Origin: Lates calcarifer
Lineage: Eukaryota > Chordata > Actinopteri > Centropomidae
NCBI RefSeq assembly: GCF_001640805.2
Contig: NC_066845.1
Span: 20,524,307 to 20,588,306, forward strand
Direction of reading: 5' to 3'
Length of the DNA: 64,000 nucleotides
The notes beneath the pieces are model-generated. The model was given only the letters and a program-made list of their open reading frames with translations. It was not told where the DNA came from and searched no databases. Both the position numbers and the translations under genes were made by a program. This document shows, piece after piece, positions 12,801 through 25,110 of this stretch. Positions within the stretch are counted from its first letter, which is position 1. The number at the start of each line of letters is the position of its first letter.

Positions 12801-14015
12801 TATTCACAGTGGCATAATTGATGAGGCAATGGAATATATATAACACAAAAATGAAAAGGTGTGTGAGTCAGCTGGTGACACATCACAAGACAAAAATCAG
12901 TTGCTGTCTGAGGAAAACATGATTTATGCTTTTTTCCTCATAAAAAAAACCCTGTCCTTACATAGCCTACATCCCTTTGACTCTGCTCACTGTGATGTAC
13001 ACTATGCCTTCCCACAATAATTATGTCAGCAATCTCATTAATGTCAGCCTTTAAGGTAAAAACAGTGATTTAATGTGGGGTTTCCCTTACGTATGTCAGT
13101 CTACATCAGGGAAAGATGGAAAGATGTTTGGTGAAATGGCCTTTGAAAGGAAAACAGTAAAGAAAAAAAACAGTTAAATGAGAGATAAATGTAGTGTGTG
13201 TGCCTTCAGGGATATCCAGAATCCAAAATGATTATTCAGCCACATTATATTTCTTTCCCATAATCTGCTTAGCTCTGTCACCAGCTGCTGCTGGCACGAA
13301 ATCCATCAAGGGATACATTTGTATCACAGCAGCTGTGTCCAAACCCACTTACTATTTCTTCTCTCTCTGGATTTAGCTGATATCAGCGTGTCGATAATGA
13401 CCTTTCAGTAAATGCCAGTCCTCAGTCATCAACTATCGATTTGAGTGATATTTCCTTTAGTGTGTTATAAAAAGCAGTTTCAAGGGTTTTTCCACACATT
13501 TCCACACATTGGCACGTTTCTGATGAATTTTCAAATGTTAACAATTACTATCAGTAGCTTCAGTATAAAACCACTGCTATTGGTTTCAGCTTTCAAAAAT
13601 CCATCTCAGCTGAAGCCCAGTTGGTAATGTTTTTGCTGACGCTGATCTATGACCTGATACCGTTGCCCTAACAGAAACATCATGTCATTCATTTAAGTTC
13701 AATCTCCCTTTCAGGGCCAGTGAAATATAAGCCAGCCTTTTTTCCAGACTCACTCTTCAGATTATCCTTCTGTCCGCGGTGTGCACAGGCATTCCTCTAT
13801 CTCTACCCAGCTAATAATGGCCATTGCAGCACAAGGTATGCATTATATTATGAGGCAGGAAAAGAGCTCCAGTTTTTAACAGTCATTCGTTTTTCTAGGA
13901 GGATGGGATATTGAAGCCTGAAAAGATTTCTGTGTTGTATATTTTGCTCAAACAAAGAAGAACCCTAACTTATGCAGACGTGCATCATTCAATCATCAAT
14001 TTATCATCTTGTGTA
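9870..14015. other. Non-genic stretch with short simple repeats
   Basis: It contains an (AAT)n run at 11558-11584 and a (GATAT)-rich patch at 11950-11992. A purine/pyrimidine-rich segment at 10250-10520 gives overlapping frames on both strands, none with a known family. No gene supported. Confidence 0.5.
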
Positions 14016-14018
14016 GAG

Positions 14019-14061
14019 TTTAACATCCTTATGTCTGTGATGCAGACATAAGGATGTTAAA
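14019..14061. repeat. Perfect 19-bp inverted repeat with 5-nt loop
   Basis: Arms 14019-14037 (tttaacatccttatgtctg) and 14043-14061 are exact reverse complements, separated by TGATG. The hairpin is isolated: no transposon ends are evident and the next flanking pair does not match. It could be a microRNA-like precursor, a cruciform site or the scar of a template-switch mutation. Confidence 0.9.
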
Positions 14062-14484
14062 GGGACCTTATAAACTGGACAGGAATGGACTTGATCAATC
14101 GCTCAATCAAGAGGAATTTCTTGTTTCAATTTCAGTCCCACATTGGTATTCCGCCTATGGGCAAAGTCTAATATGATTCTGTAAAACGAATGAACTCTAA
14201 AATGTCAGAGCAGATATTATGACATGTCATGGCGGGAAAAGCATAGGAGAAACAAATTTCAGTTCCATGTCCCAGTAAACCATGCCAGTGATCCAGCAAG
14301 CACAATACCAGGACTCTGGAACTAGCTCACCGAAATGGAATGCAGCTGTTTTTAATGCTATCAATTACACCTGTGCTTTTCCCACTAGGACTACTAGGAA
14401 ATAGGTCAGTAGCTCAGCACACTCCATTTTCTTTTGTATGTGACATGAAACAACAGTCTATAGGCATGCTAACAGCTCTATGTG

Positions 14485-14600
14485 GCTGTTCTTCCATGCC
14501 AGCTAATGACAGCATTCTAACATGCTCAGAATGACAACGTTAACTTACTGCTGTTTAGCAGGTATGAGGACTAGCTGTTTACCTTAGTTTAGAGCAGTGG
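14485..14600 (-). repeat. Teleost interspersed repeat, family B, fragment
   Basis: The minus strand matches the 3' part of the copy at 19290-19625: a TAAACTAAGGTAAACA-like stretch, then ATACCTGCTAAACA and GTTAACGTTGTCATT, then GAGCATGTTAGAATGCT. The order of words is the same as in the fuller copy. Confidence 0.6.
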
Positions 14601-16111
14601 TCTTTCCATGGGAACTTCACTGGCAGGCTTAAGTCAATAAAAGAGACTCTTTTATGGTGAATCATTGTTTCTCTCTATTTTGATTGATTAATTAGAAATT
14701 GATCCATTTTGTTGTTGATGTGCCATGTGTTAGCTAGTGCGCGATGCTGCAATTGCTGAACTTTAATTCAGAAGCAATGAGCAGAAATTTAGTAAAATGC
14801 AAATGCAAATGCACATGAAATGGTTGCATGCTCATAGTGTAGTGTACTGTCACCCTAAATGAATCTACACCAGCCCACTATTCATGTACCCATCATGTAA
14901 GTGGAAACACTGCAGTGAAATAAAGTCTGAACAGGTTTTGACAGCTCCATGTTCACAGCCCACACTGTAGGAATTACGTGAAGGAATTACTGGCTGCATC
15001 ATCATATAATACAGTATGTTGCAATGTGAGCCATGCATTACAGCAAACATTTACTTAATAAACATTTTTAGTAAACACAATGTAAACATCTACTGGGAAT
15101 GTCATTAATTTAGTAGGCATTTGGTCATAAACTACAGTACTGGGCAACATCCAAAACTGATCTGATGATGGCACTTAAGGAAAAGTCCAGTGATTTCACA
15201 TTGGACCAAACTGAAATCTCCAGAGACGCATCACTAGCATGGCTAAAAATGGACTAAAACCATCTTGATTGGAAGAATTTCAGTTGAAAATAGCATTAGG
15301 ATTGTGGTTTATGTTTTGACAGCATTAATTTATTTAAAGTTAGCTGTGTAAACTTCTGGTCATGGTTAAATGAGAAAAACTCCACCAAAACTGTAAACTT
15401 CACTCACAAAAGAAAATATCTTGGCATAAGGTTAAAATTAAAAGCAGATCATCAGAGTTTAGAGTAAATGCATCAATCCATCTAACCTCATCAATTTTGC
15501 TTTCATTTCAATGCCAGACTTCTTTCTCAACATCTCTTTCATTTGGTCCTTTGGTGGTAGGGAAATGCGTTTTTAAGGCATAGACCACAGTCTATGTCTA
15601 CCCACAGAACAGGGTTTAGATAATCAGGGTGGTGGTTTAGAAACACCTGATGTAGAATTAGAGAACTGGATAGAGCTGATTTGCCATATATGGACCTTAA
15701 AACTGAACTTGCAGCGTTTCAAGGTCAAACTGAGAAAATGTGAGAACATTGTTGCTAGATAAGTGGCATCAACATCCAAAACTTGATGGTGCCTGCCTTT
15801 TTCTCAAACTATGAAACTAACTAACTTTGAGGAATGACAAATGAATAGACAATAGACAATGAAACAATGAAAGATACTAAAAAGATATCCAAAAACAAAC
15901 TTCAGATCATACTCACAGTAACACATGCTAATATACACACACATTTCTTTCTCACTTTCTTTCAGTTTCAGTCACTCAAAATTCTTCACTGGGAGTATTT
16001 CTTAAGCTGTTAATGTTGTTGTTGTTTAATGATGCAAGCACCACAGAAATATCTCCATTCGCCTGCCTTGTATTTGGGCAGTAAATATCTGCATAGCTAC
16101 ATACCAGCTAC

Positions 16112-16113
<2 letters not shown>

Positions 16114-16159
<46 letters not shown>
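16114..16159. repeat. (CTTT)n microsatellite
   Basis: Uninterrupted tetranucleotide repeat of about 46 bp. Read on the minus strand it gives a KERKKERKKE peptide in a spurious frame. Confidence 0.95.
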
Positions 16160-16841
16160 GTTTTAGGGTGAACTGATCCTTTAAAAACGTCTGCATAAAT
16201 GAAGCAACTGGAGCATTCCCACTTCTGACAACAAAATTGGTAATACCACATAAGTGGGTCATTCAAACTCATCTCAAGAACTCAATTCAACTTCCCAGAA
16301 CCTACTTTTGGCCAAAGAACTGATACTAATTTCTAGTTCCAGGGACCAGTCTTAGTGGATCTTGTCAAGAAAGAGTGTCATTACATTTGGTAGAGGCCAG
16401 TCTCATCAGCAGGCAACAACCATGACTTCCTAAGGCTGCTGCAGTAAAGTGACAGAAACAACATTTTGGACAAATGAAGAGATGACAGCCCCAGTTGAAG
16501 AGAATATTCAGTGTTAAAGTAAAACTGTCACATCAAGCTTACGACGCATTTCCTGACCTTCATACTTCTGGAAGTACAGTGCAACTAAAATGCAAACAAG
16601 AACCACTCTCAGAGGGCTTAAAAACATCCAGGTTGGCCTTTTATAGTTGAAAAGGGCTGTTGACACTCATAGAAATGCTTGGAGCTACATCTATCCTCAT
16701 GGAGCAATTGGTATGATGAGAATTTGTGATGGGTCTGAAAAGTTGAGAAACCTTGGACTCCACTGTGGCTGTGAGACCACACTCTGCACTGCGAGTTAAG
16801 TGGAGAAAAACACATGTCGATGAGGCATGGCTTCCACTTTA

Positions 16842-16863
16842 GTGTGTGTGTGTGTGTGTGTGT
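16842..16863. repeat. (GT)n microsatellite
   Basis: About 11 dinucleotide units, followed nearby by a (TC)n run at 16930-16950. Confidence 0.9.
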
Positions 16864-18159
16864 CTCCCAGTGTGTCTGTGTGTGAGCACCACACACATGA
16901 AACAGAAGCCCCTAGGGAATCTTTTTTTTCTCTCTCTCTCTCTCTCTCTCAAGTGTACTATATAAACAGATAGATCTGGAAAAATCCTCCCGCAGGAATA
17001 TCATTCTGACATCAAATTTATGTGTTTTCTTAGCAGCTTGTGATTTCAGGTTTATTTAATCAGAGCAAACACAAAGGCCCAAATCATCAGACATGTTGTG
17101 AACAAACCACTGTCAAAATCCATGCCCAGACTTGATAGGCTCATCACAGGGTGCCAACCACCCTGGGGTTCTTTTTCATGAGCTTTGACTTGGCAGCAAT
17201 TCGCAATGTTAACTGTGGTGGTGAACAAACACTGGCAAAATGAAAGAATGCATGATTTTATGTTGTGTAACTTGAAAAGATGACACCTATCCCATGTGAG
17301 ATAATGTTTTTTACAAGAATAATGAAGAAAAAGAGGTTGCAGGTTACACTTCACTACCTCAACATAATGAAGCAAGACTGTTAGCTGGCTAACAGCAGGG
17401 ATATAACTAGAAAGATGTAGCAATGACATTAGAAAGGAATGCTGGTGAATATGGATAAAAAGTTATAACATAAGTACATGTGCTACCACACTGGTAAATA
17501 TTCTTGGAGCTCTTTGTACACTAACCAATTCACTGTTTTTTAGCTAGCTTTAGTTCACTACTAATAGAACAACAGCTAGTGTGATGAAGTACTCTATCAG
17601 AATTCAGATAATGACTTGTATTTTTTTCCTCCTTGTTCCGAATGATATATGCAGTGTTTTGGTGGTTAAACTGCTCATACAGCCAACTAAAACAACCAAT
17701 TACATCATGCCTGTTAAGTGACCATTTTCATTTCCTGTCACACACAGTAAACACTCTATTAGGCTACGTTATGTCAGTGGCTGTAATCTTTTTCCTCCTT
17801 TTTCCAGCTGGTTTTGTGGGATGAAGTTAATTTTAGTGATGAGGGAAGGGTCCCATTATACCTTCAAAGCAGGTTTGTATGGGAGGACATTTCCTCTGGA
17901 AAAAAAAAAAAAGATGAGACATTGAGACGATAAAAATAGAAAGACTCAGATCAAGAGAAATTTTCTAACTCAAATTTAGGATATGCTGGGTCAATATCAT
18001 AATACATACTTAAAAATTTGAGTTTTAAATCAAACAGAATATTTGTAATATTTGTGTTCGTTAAAAAAAATATTCTCATTATTCTTACTATTCTAATCTT
18101 ACTATCAAATTTAAGAAGTCAAAATTGACTCAGTATTTTGTATTTGGATTATTTATTGT

Positions 18160-18224
<65 letters not shown>
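18160..18224. repeat. Compound (AC)n(AT)n microsatellite
   Basis: About 12 AC units pass directly into about 20 AT units without interruption. Confidence 0.95.
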
Positions 18225-18225
<1 letters not shown>

Positions 18226-19289
18226 CTTCTGTTTATGATTTACAAAACTGATCCAACCCACATACAGAATCAGAATTCAAGTTAGCTTTCATTTTCTTCA
18301 ACAATCAAAATTTATAGATTATACACCTCAAAAATCTAAATTGCATGCAGACAGTCTCTCTTCACCTGCAGCCATTATCAACCATAATTTACAAAATTAT
18401 CTGAGAGTCTATAATCTAACAATTATGATATCTTTGCTCTTTCAAGTATCTTGTTAGTAGTCTAAGAATACACATTTGTCCCAGTGATTGATGCTTTTAC
18501 AGTGACTCTAATGAAACCTTTGGCCCATGATCCCTTCTGCTGGTGCATGGTTAAATACACCAGGCAAGCAATATCTGAATGTTATAGTTTAAATGTGCTA
18601 GTTGTTTGAAATGATACATAGCTAAAATTGTGCATTCAGTTATCTCACCTTTTCTGGTTGACTCTTGCATAAATAGTTTCACTTGCTACACGAGGAAAGA
18701 GTGCATTCATAATTACAGCTCCTAAATATTTTCAAAGACCACCTGTGCCATCAGCATTTTCCAAAGGGAACAGTGCCAGGAAAACTAAATATGCAATGTT
18801 CACTTCAGGTGGAAAACCCCATAAACCTGTCTTTTTTGCATTGATATATCATGATAACATAATAAGTAGGCACCCATTGTTCAAAGCCAGTCCCTGGAGT
18901 GAACTAGAGAGGCAACTCAGAGAATAATCATTGATGTGCTGGAGCTACAAAGGGCATGATGGAACTAACCAGGGAGAGAGGCAGTAGTCTGTGAAAGCTG
19001 CTATTATAAATGACTAACTAACCTTTAATAACCGCTGCCTTGATGGATTCAGTGTTAATTTTGCAGCAGACTGACAGCCAAGAGATGCTTGGTTTGTGAA
19101 TTTTTTCAGTGAAGTTTCTCAACTGCTCATCAAGGAGACACTTGTCAATCAACAAGAGTTCAAAGCTGTCAAATCTTTTGTCCTGGCTTTCTGTATTTTT
19201 TTTTTTAACCATGCCAGCAGTATGGACAGACATTCATGGTGAGAGGATGTATCCTAATGACTGGTGATTCTCCATCTTTTATTCTAGTG

Positions 19290-19625
19290 CCACCTTGAGT
19301 GAAATGTCTCAACAATTGTTGGATGGTCTGTGATGAAATTTGCTTTATACATTCACACCTCTCTCAGGATAAACTGTATTAATCTGTCCAGTAGTTTGGT
19401 TCAGAGTATAACCTGCAAAACCACTGACATTCCCATCAGGCCCAGCTGTACTTTGTGTTTTTTGCTCATAAGTACATGTTAGCATGCTAACATGCTAAAC
19501 TAAGATGGTAAACATGTGAAACTTTATACCTGCTAAACATTAGCATGTTAGCATTGTCACACTGATGATAGCATTTAGCTCAAAGAACAGCCTCTTAAGC
19601 ATGACTGTAGACTCTCAGTCTTGTT
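19290..19625 (+). repeat. Teleost interspersed repeat, family B, fullest copy
   Basis: The ordered phrases 'gaaatgtctcaacaattgtt', 'ggatggtctgtgatgaaatt', 'ctgacattcccatcaggc', 'cagctgtactttgtgttt', 'tagcatgctaacatgctaaa', 'acctgctaaacattagcatg' and 'tgactgtagactctcagtct' are those of a very abundant fish repeat. I know the sequence but not a reliable family name. No coding capacity is seen. Confidence 0.75.
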
Positions 19626-22600
19626 GTTTGACAGTGGGTGCTAATCACTGCTCATGTTTATTACCCAGTTCATCTTCTGTTTATTGAACACAAACTGAAA
19701 GGTTTAAAACACACTTCCTGTCTATGAGAATAACAAAGTGAAACTGAGTGCTAAACCTTTCAGCTTTCAGTACATGACAAAGGAAGAAAGAAAGTGTTTT
19801 TTTCAGTTTATTGTAGACAGTGGTGTGATGACTCTGAGTATGAAAAAGCACAGAACACAATTTAAAAAAAATTATTTTATGTCCTATGTTATTCCACTCT
19901 ATCATTGTACATGCAATGCCTGTACATGAATCCTTTTAATCACATTTTACCCTTGTATAATTTGGTATCTTTGGGATCTCTGCTGGAATTAAAAATAAAC
20001 TTTGAACAGAGTTTGGCTGCACAGTATGCACTTGTAATGACAGCAGAGGCCCTTACCAACCAATAACCATTACCAGAAGCACTTACATTAGCAAGTAGCA
20101 TAGAATGCAAATAGTATAACTCTGTACAGATGACATGAATTTAAATATACATAAACATTTACCAAGCCAGTTGATTGGAAGAATCACTCAGGTGGAAGAA
20201 AAAGAATTGTAAGCGATAGAGGGATGACTCCAGCAAGAGCTCAAAAAATAGAAAATAAAAAAGGAAAGAAAACTCAAATAAATAAATATTTGGAAAAATA
20301 AACAAATTCTTGTCAAGATGTTGTACTGGCAGTGGTGTTCCAAAGCTACAATTTGGCTGGCATTTGCCTGTGCACAATTTTCAGTTTTACTGAATTTACT
20401 CTCCAAGGACAGAAAGGCTGAAGACTGAAAGGACAGTCTCAGATTTAAACATATTTTCATGCTGATTTGATCTTCAACCACATTGAAACGTGTAGTTACT
20501 TGAAAAAATTGCTAAATCTGTTCTTGTTCCTTGTTAGTCCAGAAAACAAACAAACAAACAAATAAACAAACAAACACTCACTGTTTAAATATTTTTCTCT
20601 ATCTGTTGGAAGACAACCAAATGAGTGTTTCAGTTTGTGAAATACCTTTGCCAAAATGGCATGAGCAAACAGCAGAAATCATTATGCACCAGATATTCTC
20701 AGTAGTTTCTATTTTTTTATTTAATATGATACATAGTACAATGTGCAGTGAAATGCTTAGCTACCATCTCCACAGACTGCAAACAGCGTAAATATGAAGA
20801 GAAAAAAAACAAACATTTTCATCAGTTATTTCCACCGAGCGATGGTGGAAGTAGTCTGTTGATGTTATAGAGCCACAAAGGTAGCACATGTTTCCCATTT
20901 CCAGCGACAGCCAACATTGTTTTGTTTTTTTTCCAATCACAACCACAATTTTTCCCTAACCTTAAAAAAGTGTTTATTATTATGTTGTGGCGACAAATGC
21001 GCCCTAACCTTCACAGTGTGGTAATTTTAACCCAAATCACAATATTTCCCAAAACTTAAGTTGTTTTTGTGCTTAAGCAGTACTCAAACTTCAACCATAA
21101 CATAGTTGCATCATAAAACATGTATTTTTCTGACTGTGATCTGGAATGGTTTTGGAAGGCACAGACAAATGATGTCATCCTGCTGTTATCAGAAAACACT
21201 TCCATGTGTCATTCTACAGAGCACTGACAATGACTGTCATTTAATTTGGAGGACTTGTTGTCTCTTTAGCAAAAACAAAAATGCATGACCATTAAAGTAT
21301 ATTGTGTAGGTTTGGGAGAAAAGAGTTACTTTAGATGTGAAATGTTTGAAATCACAACGGTTTAAAGAATGATCTCAGTGCACATTCCTGTAAACAATGC
21401 TTAGGTAATGAAGGAATGAGGAATGAGTAAACTCCAGTGTGCAATTAAATCCTGGTGAAAGTGAGTTTAGGTGGGTTTGCTCTCCCCCTACATCCTGGTC
21501 ATAACTTTGCTAAGTAACAGCTGCTTGTGGTTTATTGGGGGAACAATTTATGAAATTCACTCAAAATTGTTGGCTTTGGAAGCAGGAGAGGCATTATTGA
21601 GCAACAACTGAACTTTTAACGGGCTGTCATGACGGATTTGGCTGATTCTGAGCCATGAAGCTCGCTCCTCATGCATCAACTAAAGCGCTGTATGCCTGAT
21701 GCAGCTGAAGAATTTGTTGTAACTGTGCCTTGTGTGTTTTTCAAACAGGGAAACATGCCCATCTCAGTGTGTGCCCCCAGTTTTATTTGCAGAATAGTTT
21801 TCTATGTTTTAAATCTTTATAGTAAGAAGTAGAAAACTGATTGACATTATGTGAATTTATTGTCTTGTGAGAAACAATTACACAAACAAGTGCTTTGTGG
21901 TAATGTAAAATGGATTTCTTTTGTTTTGGATGAAGAACACAATCAGCTTATAATTAAGTGGAAACCAGTGAATTACTTTTTCTAAATTTCAGCATTGATT
22001 CCTGTTAAAAGCATCTACCAATAGCTGATTCTCCTTAGGAATCAATCATCCAAAACATTTTAAGATCAGGTCCCCAAAGTTGACCCAGCTGCTTCCATTG
22101 CAGCAAACTTTGAATTACCCTCTGTGGTTATTTCTGACAGGTCTTGATGGTTTTTAATGACCAATCATAAATCCTAATTTTTTTTCACCAAATGTTTTTA
22201 CAACTTGTGGCTGGTCACTGGTGATTGATAGTCAGTGAAGTGCTTCCAAAACAGCATGGCTATGTTGACACTGGCACCATACAACTTTATCCTGAGACTC
22301 ATATTTGCTCACATCTTCGCCCAAGTCCACAGGCAAAGAGGATAAGCCTCAGTGAGAGGTTTCTAAAGAGGAAGAGATTTAACTGCTTGCTGAAAGCTAT
22401 GAATTAAAATCAGAGTGAATCAAAAATATAACACTGCTGGGAGGACTCTTTTTTCTCCTCCTGAGGGCTTATTCATAATGCAACAAAAGCCTGATGTGAT
22501 TATAGCTTTATAACTTTCCATGTTTACTGCAAATATTTCCTCACCTTCCTCAGTGAAGAACAGGAATCATGCATTGCAGGAGTCATTTCAGGGATCTGAT

Positions 22601-24925
22601 CCAGGACTGGAGGAATATAGTTACTGGAACAGCAAACCTACAATGACATCATCCTCTTAAAACTAATGGCTATTATTCAAAAACATATGGCCGCCGGCCA
22701 CATGTGTAGTCCATCCCACACCCCCCTCTCCTCCTGCTCCCTTGTGGACTTGGGTGAAAAAGAAAACAATTGTTTCTCTGTTTTATTTTCCTTTCAGCTT
22801 ATCCCCTTTTCCCCCTGGATTTCGATGGCTGTTATAGTCATAACCGCACACTGTGAGTTCCACCAAACAGCCTGAGGTTCTGGGCGGTTAACAGCCAGAA
22901 GATTGATCTGACTAATCTGCCAATTTGACTACAATCTGTGGATTCCAGAGGAACCTGGTCTCTAATGCAGTGTGCCGACTCATCCTTCTTACTGAATCCT
23001 GCAGATACGCCAAAGACATTAATGGTTTGCTCTGTAGCTCAGGGTCAGTAAAAGAGCCAAAAACACTTCTGTATTTAAATGACTTTGTAAATTTATGCAG
23101 TCACACACACTGGAAAAGCTCTAGTCATGCCAGTGTTGTATTTTAGAACTTCAAACTCCAGTCCAAACTGTGTGAAAGAGGATGTATTTTTTATTTGTCA
23201 CTACAGGAAAACATTTTAATGTTACATTCTAACTGTGATTTGTATACATGTTTCTGCTTTATGACGGTGCATATTATGGTTGACTGAGCTGCCCACACAA
23301 AGTCCTCCAAAATGACCCCTTTAAGTTGCTGGCTACTGATGGTGCACCATAAAACAGAGAATACAGCTATACCATTAAATACAAAGGACGGTTTTATAGC
23401 AGTTGGGGGAAACAGCAGCAGCTTTGAAGGCACATACATGGATTAAGAACAGAGAAGTGCCTCACTTTTTAAAACCTCAAGGCTTAGCCATGGTTCAGAG
23501 ATCCATAAAATGAAACATTTGGACCTGGCGGAGGAAAAAAAAAAAGAAAAAGAAGAAAGTCATATTACGATGGCTTATTTGCTGCCAAATATTTGCGCTA
23601 TAAGTCTCAATAACACTTTATTGTTTCCTCATGTTAATGTGGGGATGTGGAGTTGCATCTTAAATAGACAGTGGTGTCCAAAAGTTCCCCAGATGTGTCT
23701 TTGAAACACAGAGGGGAGAAAGAGGTAAGTACAACCTCTTCTGGTATGGAGTTATTAGTCACAGACAACATTCACTGTGATCTCAGAGGTAGGAAGGCTT
23801 TTTGTCAAGTTCTCTTAAATTGGTGTGATAAAGTTTTAACAGGAATTACTAATACTAATAGACAGTGTGTGGACTTCCCCACTTATGTCTGTGACTCTCA
23901 ATCCCTTAGGTTCCACTGAAGATGTAATATTTAAAGGATAAAGGATTGTGTGATTCCCAAATCAACTGGTCACTGCAGTTTTAAGCAAATATAATTAAAC
24001 AGGTAGAAATAGAAATTAGCTGGGGACTATTTTCAGATGCAGATTAAACCACATTTGGTGCTCTAATGCATATTTCTAGCAGCAGGTGGTTGTGTGGGGG
24101 ACTGAGTCAAAATAAAGTAAGGTGTGTGTTCTTAGGTAAAGGTGGAATATGTCACTCAGGCTAAAGGTGTGGATTACTGATGTATTTTAAGTATTTTTTT
24201 GGAAAACGATGGAGCTGTACATCACAGAGGAATAAGATACATCAGGCTTTGGATACACACAGAACTTGTTAGCAGCAGCAACTCATCACTGATTTCGGTC
24301 TTTTCCTGAGATTGGCGATTTTGACTTGTGGCTGCTGGTGGTAATGGTAGGTGTAATTTGCTGCTTCAGGTCCTGGAATTCTGTTTGAAATGCATGCACT
24401 GCCCTGAGCAGCCACTTTGTCAGAAATCTAATAGAAGAAGTGCAGTTTGTGTATCTGCAGTGTAGCCAAGCAAACCATGTCATATTCATTTGATTAAAGC
24501 AGTCAGAAGTATTGTCCAACACAGAAACTTACTGAAAACAGTCTTCTGTATTACATTAATTGAGCTCATGCATTGCCCTTTGCCTTTTGCACTGGCCTGG
24601 TATGTGCATGGATTCATCTAACTCCTTGGAACAATAACGTGAGTCGTGGTGGGAAAGGCAGTTTCCAGATTCCACCAGTACGGAAATGTAGATAAATTAA
24701 ATGGATATTGCTGAAAAAATGCGGCCCATAAATAGTGTCAAAAATAGGGTTTGCTATGATGACAGATTTTTGGGACCAGCTGGGAGAAGCACAGTGTGCT
24801 TCACAAGTAATAATGACACATTATGACCCTATAAATTTTCATACAGCCAACAAGTAAGCAAACAGCAATATTAAGATTCATTTGAAATGATGAAGTCTAA
24901 TTTATCTCTTTTAAGCTTTGCTTTC
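19626..24925. other. Non-genic stretch
   Basis: A (CAAA)n run lies at 20544-20575. The remainder has only short frames with no recognisable product and no splice-supported exons. Confidence 0.5.
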
Positions 24926-24929
24926 ATTT

Positions 24930-25110
24930 CCACTATGATGAGAGAAAATATCTGGCTCTTCACTGCATGCTGGCTAGCTAGCTAGTCTGTGTGCTGTGTG
25001 GTGCTGGGTAAGTAGTGTACAGCAGGTTTTTAGAGCTTTTTTTGCTGGAAATGAGGCTGCTGAGAGCAGAGAGAGTCAATCAAAACAGGTGGTGAGGGCT
25101 GTAAAAACCA
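24930..25110 (-). repeat. Teleost interspersed repeat, family C, copy
   Basis: It shares 'atatctggctcttcactgc' with the 8555 copy, then has 'gtgctgtgtggtgctgggta', 'gtacagcaggtttttagagc' and 'tttgctggaaatgaggctgc' in the order expected for the reverse-oriented repeat. A poly-A/CAAA-rich run at about 25150-25180 follows. Confidence 0.5.

Larger units (their letters stand above)
14601..19285. other. Non-genic stretch with several microsatellites
   Basis: There is no gene that I can support. Microsatellites occur at 16114-16159, 16842-16863, 16930-16950 and 18160-18224. The minus-strand frame at 17429-17052 (125 codons) has no recognised family. Confidence 0.5.

Noticed and set aside
16026..16262. 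Lys/Glu-repeat protein on the minus strand
   Set aside because: The repeat peptide is only the (CTTT)n microsatellite read on the other strand.
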